From Candidatus Tenderia sp. (GTDB lineage Bacteria; Pseudomonadota; Gammaproteobacteria; Tenderiales; Tenderiaceae): a stretch of DNA of 10,519 nucleotides. The stretch covers positions 1 to 10,519 of the forward strand of contig JASBUE010000032.1 in assembly GCA_030148045.1 (NCBI GenBank). The letters are read 5' to 3'. The first letter of the stretch is position 1. Each line of letters opens with the position of its first letter. The notes under the pieces are model-generated. The model made no database searches and had not been told where the DNA came from. It saw only the letters and a program-made list of their open reading frames with translations. Below, piece after piece: positions 4,531-10,519 of the stretch. The translations under genes and the position numbers were made by a program.

Positions 4531-6693
4531 TTATTGCCTGTCTTCCGGCCCTTTACAGCTGCCGAAGAAATCATAGTATTCGATCGCCTCGAGAATTCCG
4601 GCGGCAAACGGCTTTTCGGCGAAATAGATGCGCTCCTTATCCATCAACTGGGACAGCTCTTCGTTGTGGCGGTTGGCGACCACCGCCGCCAGGGGGTTGC
4701 CGCGCATCATGTCCTCATCGGCGCCTGAACCGCCGGCCACCAGGATATGTTCCAGGGGGATGCCCCAACGATCGCTGATATAACGCAGCGCCAGCCCCTT
4801 GGAGGCGCGGATGGGCGTGATGTCGAGGAACTGGCCGAAGGCCAGCGTGACGTTGACCGACTGCTCCTCCTTGTGCAGCAGGCTGTTGATCTCGCGGATA
4901 TCCGGGGCCCTGTTTTGATCATAGAAATAACTGGTCTTGAAACGGCTCTGCTCCGCCTTCGGCTGCAACTCCAACCCCGGCAGGTCGGCCAGGGCGCGGC
5001 GCACGATATGCGGCGTCCAGTGATAATCGATCTGTTTCTTCCAGAAATCATCCGCCGTCAGTTTGGGCGCGTAATAGATCTCGGTGCCGCCGCTGGTGAT
5101 GAGAAAGTCGGGCTCGGGGATACCGTGGTGCTTCATCACCTTCAGCGCCGAGTCCAGGCGTCGGCCGGTGGCGATACCGAACTTGACGAGTTTGCGATGT
5201 TGGCGCATGACGGCGATAAACTCCTGCAACGCCGTTTCGTCGCCGATCAGATTCTGATCCAGATCGGTAAAGATGGCGCGGTCGCGGTAAGGCTGATGTT
5301 TCAGTTGCGGTGGACGGCGCTCGATCAACTCCTTGCGTTCCAACTCGACGATGGGGGCGATCACGTCCAGGTAGCGACTGGCATGGGCATCCCAGGAGTA
5401 GTGCTCGCGCACCCCGGCCAGGCCGGACGTGGAGAATTGTTGCCATTTGTCCGTATCGGAGAGGATCTCCAGCAACGCCACACCCATGGCCTCGGTGTCC
5501 AAGGCATCGACCAATACACCGTTGTTGCAGTTGTCGATGATGTCACGCGGGCCGCCGTCGTCGGTGGCCACCAGTGGCAGCCCGCAGGCGGCGGCCTCGA
5601 TCAGGGTCAGGCCAAAGGGCTCGGTCAGGGCGGGGTTGACGAATACCCCCTTGAGAGCCGCCGCCAGGCGATAGAACAGCGGCACCTGGTTGCGGGCATG
5701 GTGTTTGGGGAAGGCAATCTTGCCCCACAGGTCATAGCGGTCGATGGTGACCAGCAGCTCATGAAATACCTCTTGGGCGCCCTCGTCCAGTTCGTCGATA
5801 TCATCGCGGTTGCCCGCCACCACCACCAGGTTGGCCAGCTGCTGCAAGGCCTCCGACTCGCCATAGGCCTTGACCAGGGCACTGATGTTCTTGCGCTTGT
5901 CGGGGCGCGACAGGGCCAGGATCATGGGCTTGTCGGGCTGGTTCAGAAAGCGTTTCAGCTCGGCGAACAGTTCACTATCGGTTTCATCGCCCGTGGGAGG
6001 CATAAAGCACGCCAGGTCGGTGCCGGGCGGGATGATGCGCATCTTTTCGGGCTGGTAGTGATCGTAGAGTTCGTATTGCTCTTCGATCTCCTGAAAGGTA
6101 CTGGTGATGACGCGCTCCGCCGAGGCCAACGCCAACTCCTCGCCTTCGATGCGACGGGTGATGTTGTAACGCTGTTCCACATCCTCCGCCGACAGTCCGC
6201 TGGCCAACAGGCGGCGGCGCTTGACCCGGCCGAGGGAATGGCCGGTAAACACCATCGGCAGGGCCAGCAGATTGGCGAGGCGATAGCCGACGTAGCCCGC
6301 GTCGGCATAATGACCGTGAATCACGTCCGGCATGCGCCCGCCTTCACGCAGGAAGGTCAGGGTGTTGTCGGCAAAGGCGTCCAGATGATCCCACAAATCT
6401 TCCTTGACGATATAACCGGGCGGTCCGGCCTCGATGCGCACGATGCGCACGCCGTCACCGATGCCCTCGATGGGCTCGGCATAGTCGGGCGAGATCCGCT
6501 CATCGTCCACCCGCCGGGTGAGCAGATCGACCTGCGCCACGTCCGGGTGCTTGGCCAGGGCCTGCGCCAGCTCCACCACGTAGAGTATCTGCCCCCCCGT
6601 GTCGGCGTCGCGCCCGAGCTCAAGCTCGCCGCCGCGTATCAGGCCATGCACGCTGAGCAGTACGATATAGAGATTCTTGGGTTCAGCACTCAT
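4531..6693 (-). CDS. sps: Sucrose-phosphate synthase fused to a C-terminal sucrose-phosphatase-like HAD domain
   Basis: Makes sucrose-6-phosphate from UDP-glucose and fructose-6-phosphate; cytoplasmic. 720 residues in two modules. GT4 glycosyltransferase (1-460): RDADTGGQILYVVELAQAL (28-46) for donor and acceptor binding, HGHYADAG (126-133), TGHSLGRVKR (150-159), SRPDKRKN (262-269) contacting UDP phosphates, and E358-x7-E366 in NPALTEPFGLTLIEAAACG. HAD-IIB module (about 472-710): motif I FTDLDQNLIGD with both aspartates (D477, D479) but Asn where sucrose phosphatases carry Thr; motif II around TSGGTE (533-538); Lys586 in RFKTS; motif IV reads GGSGADED (654-661) where free phosphatases have GDSGND. 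So the nucleophile pair is kept but one metal-site aspartate is missing, and phosphatase activity is uncertain. No separate sucrose-phosphatase gene lies in the window. The ATG at 6693 fits the family N-terminus but has only GGCGGG as a weak ribosome site. It lies 74 bp downstream of amylosucrase in the same operon. Confidence 0.95.
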   Translation of the reverse strand: MSAEPKNLYIVLLSVHGLIRGGELELGRDADTGGQILYVVELAQALAKHPDVAQVDLLTRRVDDERISPDYAEPIEGIGDGVRIVRIEAGPPGYIVKEDLWDHLDAFADNTLTFLREGGRMPDVIHGHYADAGYVGYRLANLLALPMVFTGHSLGRVKRRRLLASGLSAEDVEQRYNITRRIEGEELALASAERVITSTFQEIEEQYELYDHYQPEKMRIIPPGTDLACFMPPTGDETDSELFAELKRFLNQPDKPMILALSRPDKRKNISALVKAYGESEALQQLANLVVVAGNRDDIDELDEGAQEVFHELLVTIDRYDLWGKIAFPKHHARNQVPLFYRLAAALKGVFVNPALTEPFGLTLIEAAACGLPLVATDDGGPRDIIDNCNNGVLVDALDTEAMGVALLEILSDTDKWQQFSTSGLAGVREHYSWDAHASRYLDVIAPIVELERKELIERRPPQLKHQPYRDRAIFTDLDQNLIGDETALQEFIAVMRQHRKLVKFGIATGRRLDSALKVMKHHGIPEPDFLITSGGTEIYYAPKLTADDFWKKQIDYHWTPHIVRRALADLPGLELQPKAEQSRFKTSYFYDQNRAPDIREINSLLHKEEQSVNVTLAFGQFLDITPIRASKGLALRYISDRWGIPLEHILVAGGSGADEDMMRGNPLAAVVANRHNEELSQLMDKERIYFAEKPFAAGILEAIEYYDFFGSCKGPEDRQ

Positions 6694-6767
6694 AGGAACA
6701 ACCCGCCATCTGCTTGATCAAATTGACACCCCTGCTTGGTAACGTGTTTGAAATCTCCATTTCACTA

Positions 6768-8747
6768 TCAGTGACTCGGTTTGGCCAGCACCATGAAATC
6801 ATAGGGCTCCAGCAGCAGCTCGCGGGTGGCGGTAATCGCCTTGCCGGCGACCAGGTCCACCACGGTCTTGCGCAATCCCAGCATGCGCAGGCGCCGCGCC
6901 TCCAGGCTCTGGGGCACGCCACTGAAATTGCCCAGCACCAGTAGATTATAGTTGGCGTGGTTGCGGAAATAGCCGAATACGTGCCTGTTGCCAGTGTCAA
7001 CAATCTCGGTCTCGGAACGGGTAAAGGCGAGATTCTGCTGGCGGATCTGGATCAGCCGCAGCAGGCCGTGATAGATCCGGCCGGTGATGCTCTTGGGGTC
7101 GTGGCGCTCCTCGGCCTTTTGCCAGTCGAAGGCGGGACGGTGCACCCAGCGGGTGTCGCCGACCTTTTCCAGATCCTCGTCATAACTATAGTCGTTCAAC
7201 GCGCCCAGTTCGTCACCCAGATAGATGATCGGGATGCCGCCGATGGTCAAGGTTACCCCATACAGCAACATGATGCGGCGGATGGCCAGGTCGATGCCCT
7301 CTTCGTCGCCCTCCGCAACGGCGCTCTCCAGGCCGGCCAGAGAGGCGCAGGTACCCGAGACACGGGCATCGCCCGTCTGCGGGTCCTCCTGAAACGGCAG
7401 ACCGCGGGCGAAGCTGCCCTCGAACTTACCGGTATAAAACCGGGTCAGAAAATTGCGATGGGCGGCCGGGTCCAGATCGAAGGCGGTGACATCATCATTG
7501 GAAAAGGCCCAGCCGATGTCGTCGTGGCAACGCACGTAGTTGACCCAGGCACAGTTCTCGGGAATGGTGAAACGACGCTCCATAGCGTGACGCAGAATGC
7601 TCACGTCCTGGGTCGCCAAGGCCTCCCACAACAGCGCCATCAACTGCGGATTGTAGGACAGTTGGCACTCATCCTCGCTGATGTACTTGCTTACCTCGTC
7701 CGGGTGCACGATGGCTTCGGACTTGAACACCATGGCCGGCGCGGCGATATGCACCACGGCATTGAAGGCCTGGATCAACACATGGGCCTCGGGCAGGTTC
7801 TGGGAGGTGGTGCCGAGTTTCTTCCAGATGAAGGCCACTGCATCCAGGCGCAGTATTTCCACCCCCTGGTTGGCGAGAAACAGCATCTCCTCCAGCATGC
7901 GGCTGAAGACGATGGGATTTTCGTAATTCAGGTCCCACTGATAGTTATGAAAGGTGGTCCAGACCCATTTCTTCAGGCCGTTGCGATAGGTGAAGGACCC
8001 CGGCCGCTCATCGGGGAAAATGGTGATCAGATTCTTCTCGTAGGCATCCGGCATGCTGCGATCCGGAAACATGCGGTAATAAGACTGGTATTCGGGATCA
8101 CCGGCCAGGGCCTGCTGCGCCCAGTCATGCTCGTCGGAGGTGTGGTTAAAAACGAAATCCAGACACAGGGAAATGCCGCGGGCGCGCAGCTCGCCGGCCA
8201 GCTCGCTGAGCTGCGCCATGCTACCGAGCTTGCCGTTCACCTCGCGGTAGCTGCTGACCGCGTAGCCGCCGTCGTTATCACCCTCAGGCTCCTGAAACAG
8301 CGGCATCAGGTGCAGGTAATTGATGCCCATCTCCTTGAGATAGGGGATGCGCTCGAACATGCCCTGAAGGTCGCCGGCGAACAGATCAACGTAGCACATG
8401 GCGCCCACCAGACGGTTGGACTGATACCAGTGCGGGTCGGCCTCGCGCATGGCGTCCAACGCCTTCAGTTCGCTGGGACGTTCCAGCCACATCTGTGTGG
8501 CCGAGGCGAGAATGTTCTCCAGGTGGTAGAAGAAATCGTACTGGGCGCCGTAGACATGGTAGAGGCATTTGAACAGGCGTGGGAAATGATATTTCAGGCG
8601 TTGCAGATAGCTCTGCCACTCATCCGGATCGACCTGTTCCTTGAAACGCGACTCAAGCCTGGGCAGCAAACGCTGCAGCGATGTCTGGGACTGCTTGTCC
8701 AGCCAGGAATCCTCTTTCAATTGTTCGCCACCAAAACGGGAATTCAT
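6768..8747 (-). CDS. ams: Amylosucrase (GH13 family, sucrose:glucan glucosyltransferase)
   Basis: Transfers the glucosyl unit of sucrose onto an alpha-1,4-glucan, releasing fructose; it may also hydrolyse sucrose. 659 residues, close to the about 640 of Neisseria polysaccharea amylosucrase. Catalytic residues line up with that enzyme: nucleophile Asp302 in EILRLDAVAFIWKK, acid/base Glu344 in FKSEAIVHP, and stabiliser Asp409 in RCHDDIGWAF; Arg300 precedes the nucleophile as in GH13. Asp159 (DGGYAVSSYREV) and Arg533 (DTRWVHRP) match the salt bridge that closes the pocket in amylosucrase. An N-terminal helical region of about 100 residues and a C-terminal beta domain (about 570-659) complete the usual layout. 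No signal peptide, so intracellular. Xanthomonas-type sucrose hydrolases are close relatives and cannot be wholly excluded, although company with sps and fructokinase fits amylosucrase. It starts 41 bp after galU with only a weak GAG ribosome site. Confidence 0.94.
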   Translation of the reverse strand: MNSRFGGEQLKEDSWLDKQSQTSLQRLLPRLESRFKEQVDPDEWQSYLQRLKYHFPRLFKCLYHVYGAQYDFFYHLENILASATQMWLERPSELKALDAMREADPHWYQSNRLVGAMCYVDLFAGDLQGMFERIPYLKEMGINYLHLMPLFQEPEGDNDGGYAVSSYREVNGKLGSMAQLSELAGELRARGISLCLDFVFNHTSDEHDWAQQALAGDPEYQSYYRMFPDRSMPDAYEKNLITIFPDERPGSFTYRNGLKKWVWTTFHNYQWDLNYENPIVFSRMLEEMLFLANQGVEILRLDAVAFIWKKLGTTSQNLPEAHVLIQAFNAVVHIAAPAMVFKSEAIVHPDEVSKYISEDECQLSYNPQLMALLWEALATQDVSILRHAMERRFTIPENCAWVNYVRCHDDIGWAFSNDDVTAFDLDPAAHRNFLTRFYTGKFEGSFARGLPFQEDPQTGDARVSGTCASLAGLESAVAEGDEEGIDLAIRRIMLLYGVTLTIGGIPIIYLGDELGALNDYSYDEDLEKVGDTRWVHRPAFDWQKAEERHDPKSITGRIYHGLLRLIQIRQQNLAFTRSETEIVDTGNRHVFGYFRNHANYNLLVLGNFSGVPQSLEARRLRMLGLRKTVVDLVAGKAITATRELLLEPYDFMVLAKPSH

Positions 8748-8788
8748 TCAATCACTCAACATGCTTGTGTATGGGTAGGCGAAATCGA

Positions 8789-9619
8789 CTATCCCTGAGA
8801 TTGTTGGTAGATATCGTAAAAGTAATTGGTCGCGGCCACAAAGCCGTCTACACTACCACAATCGAAACGCCGACCCACAAAGCGGCAGGCGATCACCTTG
8901 CCCTGTTGCGCCTGGGACAGCAGGGCGTCGGTAATCTGCACCTCGCCCCCCTTGCCGGGTGGCGTCTGGCGCAGAATATCGAAAATATCCGGCGTCAGGA
9001 CATAGCGCCCGATGATAGCCAGGTTGGACGGCGCCTGATCGAGCGGCGGTTTTTCCACCATGTCGCTCACTCGCATCAAGCCTTCTTCGACGAACTCACC
9101 GGCCACCACGCCGTATTTATCCACCTCCCGGGCCGGAACCTCTTCCACCGCCACCACGCTGCACCGATACTTTTCATACACGGCCAGCAGCTGCGACATG
9201 ACGCCGGCCGAGGTGCCGACGCACAGGTCATCGGCCAGGATCACACCAAAGGGTTCACTACCGATAAGCGTCTCGCCGGTGAGGATGGCGTCCCCCAGCC
9301 CCTTCATCTCGATCTGGCGCGTATAGGAAAAGACGCAATCCTTGATCAGGGCGCGGACCTCGCCGAGGCGGCCCTCCTTGGAGGTGCCGCTGATCTGGTC
9401 TTCCAGTTCGTAGGTGATATCGAAGTGATCCTCGATGGCGCGCTTGGTGCGCCCGGTGACAAAGGCCATACGCCGCATGCCGGCATCGTGGGCTTCCTCC
9501 ACGCCATACTGGATCAGGGGTTTATTGACCACCGGCAACATCTCTTTGGGCATGGCCTTGGTGGCCGGCAAAAACCGTGTGCCGTAACCTGCGACAGGAA
9601 ACAGGCATTTGTTGATCAT
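8789..9619 (-). CDS. galU: UTP-glucose-1-phosphate uridylyltransferase
   Basis: Forms UDP-glucose from UTP and glucose-1-phosphate, the donor for the sucrose-phosphate synthase encoded two genes downstream and for cell-surface polysaccharides. 276 residues, full length for the family. Seen: nucleotide-binding GYGTRFLPATKAMPKEMLP (11-29), NKPLIQYGVEEA (32-43), GLGDAI (107-112, where many relatives have GLGHA), the metal and sugar-nucleotide ADD (129-131), VEKP (188-191), and the C-terminal CGSVDGFVAAT. The sequence is very like the Pseudomonas form. The ATG at 9619 is preceded by GGGAG at 8 bases, the best ribosome site in this operon, in keeping with its first position. A second galU elsewhere in the genome would be needed to say that this copy is dedicated to sucrose. 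Confidence 0.96.
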   Translation of the reverse strand: MINKCLFPVAGYGTRFLPATKAMPKEMLPVVNKPLIQYGVEEAHDAGMRRMAFVTGRTKRAIEDHFDITYELEDQISGTSKEGRLGEVRALIKDCVFSYTRQIEMKGLGDAILTGETLIGSEPFGVILADDLCVGTSAGVMSQLLAVYEKYRCSVVAVEEVPAREVDKYGVVAGEFVEEGLMRVSDMVEKPPLDQAPSNLAIIGRYVLTPDIFDILRQTPPGKGGEVQITDALLSQAQQGKVIACRFVGRRFDCGSVDGFVAATNYFYDIYQQSQG

Positions 9620-9828
9620 GCAATTAGCTCCCGTTTAATCATTCGTCAAAGATAGCTCAAGGACAGGCGGCCAACAGGCCCGGGGGAAGGCTGTCGAGCG
9701 GCGGGGTCAACGCTGCACCAAGCCGTAACGAATACGCCCGAGCGGTTGACTGCCTGACAAAAACAGCCTACACGATGCAGTTTAATTATCAAGTTGACCC
9801 GCTACCGGCAGCGGAGAAGAAAGCCGGA
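9620..9828. promoter_or_regulatory. Control region upstream of the galU-ams-sps-fructokinase operon
   Basis: 209 bp without a gene. It probably holds the operon promoter on the minus strand; candidates are TATCTT close to the start codon and TTGATA with TAGGCT (9769-9764) 16 bp downstream, both imperfect. Three copies of the hexamer GTTGAC/GTCAAC occur: GTCAAC at 9706-9711, GTTGAC at 9745-9750 and GTTGAC at 9793-9798. The first two extend to an imperfect inverted pair (GTCAACGCT and AGCGGTTGAC). A dyad CCGCT-N6-AGCGG (9799-9814) follows the M48 peptidase stop, without a U-tract. No small gene was found here. Confidence 0.45.
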
Positions 9829-10519
9829 CTAATGCCATAGACCGCTGATGTACCAGCGCCGCGGTGAACGGCGCAGCGGCCGGGCAAAGGGCAGCTCATC
9901 GGCCAACGCGGCGATCTGTTGGCGGCGCTCATCCAGATCCAGCGACTGCTGCAGCTCCATCAGACGCCGCACCCGTTCCCCGGTGGGGGGATGGGTACGC
10001 AACAGCGACGGTTCGGGCGTGCCGCGCTGGGGCAGAAAGATGCGCTCCAGCCAGCCGCCCTGGCGTTGTTCGATCTTCACCAGGGCGCTGGCCAGCCCCT
10101 CGGGATCGCCGGTGAGTCGCGCGGCATTCAGGTCGGCGTGGTATTCGCGCGTGCGTGACAGGCCCAGCTGCGCCAGGGCGCTGAGAGTGGGCGCCAGGAT
10201 CAGGATAAAAATCGCGAACCAGTTGATGCTGACCCCGGTCAGCAGGATCAGCGGCAGGTTGAGCAGCAGCAGAATCTGGCCGAACAGGGACAGCAGTCCG
10301 GTCATGCGGCTAAACAGGTCGGCCAGCCCCATCACCCACATATCATTGCTGCGGATATGGCTGATCTCGTGCGCCAGCACCGCGGCCCCCTCGCGGCCGT
10401 TGAGGTTGCGCAACAGGCCGTCGGTAACGGCAATGGCCCCCTCTTCGCGCCGCCCCACAGCAAAGGCGTTCACCATCGGACTGGGTAGATAATAAAGTTC
10501 GGGCAGCCGCGCCAGTTCG
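9829..10519 (-). CDS. M48-family membrane zinc metallopeptidase, HtpX-like (5' end outside window)
   Basis: Membrane-bound protease of the HtpX kind, which in E. coli cuts damaged inner-membrane proteins. The last 229 codons are visible; the frame is open to the window edge (first full codon at 10518), so the ATG at 10476 is only an internal Met. Seen: SPMVNAFAVGRREEGAIAVTDGLL, the strand preceding the catalytic helix; HEISH (10371-10357), the HExxH zinc motif; two hydrophobic segments right after it (LLSLFGQILLLLNLPLILL and WFAIFILILAPTL); then REYHAD, whose Glu is the third zinc ligand; and THPPTGERVRRL near the C-terminus, typical of the family. The active-site residues are complete. Bacterial relatives include HtpX and several unnamed M48B proteins, so the symbol is withheld. 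The remaining C-terminus (RRSPRRWYISGLWH) is basic. It is read in the same direction as galU, 209 bp upstream of it. Confidence 0.92.
   Translation of the reverse strand, partial: ELARLPELYYLPSPMVNAFAVGRREEGAIAVTDGLLRNLNGREGAAVLAHEISHIRSNDMWVMGLADLFSRMTGLLSLFGQILLLLNLPLILLTGVSINWFAIFILILAPTLSALAQLGLSRTREYHADLNAARLTGDPEGLASALVKIEQRQGGWLERIFLPQRGTPEPSLLRTHPPTGERVRRLMELQQSLDLDERRQQIAALADELPFARPLRRSPRRWYISGLWH

Noticed and set aside
4747..6717. A 656-codon open frame on the plus strand opposite the SPS gene
   Set aside because: It is the antisense shadow of the GC-rich SPS gene; the translation is rich in Gly, Gln, His and Val without any recognisable domain, and the minus-strand frame carries all SPS motifs.
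6957..8798. A 613-codon open frame on the plus strand opposite amylosucrase
   Set aside because: Antisense shadow caused by codon bias; no domain, no ribosome site, and the minus-strand gene has all GH13 catalytic residues.
8681..9655. A 324-codon open frame on the plus strand opposite galU
   Set aside because: Shadow of galU; low-complexity His/Gly/Gln-rich translation and no promoter or ribosome site.
9799..9814. CCGCT-N6-AGCGG hairpin after the M48 peptidase, considered as a terminator
   Set aside because: Short stem without a T-run on either strand; kept only as a dyad in the description of the intergenic region.
1..10519. Defence system, prophage or mobile island
   Set aside because: No nuclease, integrase, transposase, toxin, reverse transcriptase or direct-repeat array is visible; base composition is even and the genes are housekeeping, metabolic or envelope types.

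Overview
The window looks like chromosomal DNA of a GC-rich gammaproteobacterium. DnaX, GalU and the small 4.5S-type SRP RNA are all of gammaproteobacterial character, and the SRP RNA lies just upstream of dnaX. The order cannot be fixed from sequence alone. A sucrose-synthesis cassette with amylosucrase and fructokinase is what one meets in halotolerant methane, ammonia or sulfur oxidisers, so a salt-adapted chemolithotroph or methylotroph is a reasonable but unproven guess. No transposase, integrase, tRNA, CRISPR array or phage gene was seen.

Left part (1-3609). The 5' two-thirds of the AAA+ region of dnaX leaves the window on the minus strand. It is preceded by the 4.5S SRP RNA (about 738-852, minus), which has a near-perfect 20-bp palindrome just before its 5' end. 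Next comes a stand-alone cyclic-nucleotide-binding-domain protein without a helix-turn-helix (964-1446, minus). A 181-bp divergent control region separates it from a 94-residue protein that resembles PC4/YdbC single-stranded-DNA-binding proteins. That gene runs head-on into a GluR0-like ligand-gated potassium channel (minus), and the two stop codons share one CTAG. Divergent from the channel is a secreted DUF1439/YceB-like protein.

Central and right part (3617-9619, minus strand, read right to left): galU, amylosucrase, a fused sucrose-phosphate synthase/phosphatase, and a PfkB fructokinase, closely spaced and probably one operon. Together they can form a loop. GalU makes UDP-glucose. SPS joins it to fructose-6-phosphate and the HAD domain may dephosphorylate the product to sucrose. 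Amylosucrase moves the glucosyl unit onto an alpha-glucan and frees fructose. The kinase returns fructose to fructose-6-phosphate. Sucrose can thus be an osmolyte and also a carrier between UDP-glucose and glycogen-like polymer. The HAD domain has departures from the usual motifs that leave its phosphatase activity open.

Right edge (9829-10519, minus): an M48-family membrane zinc metallopeptidase, truncated by the window end. The 209-bp gap between it and galU is the likely control region of the sucrose operon and carries three GTTGAC/GTCAAC elements.

The points that best repay a second look are the sucrose-glucan loop with its altered phosphatase motifs, the prokaryotic glutamate-receptor-like channel, the HTH-less cNMP protein opposite a PC4-like protein, and the palindrome in the SRP RNA leader.
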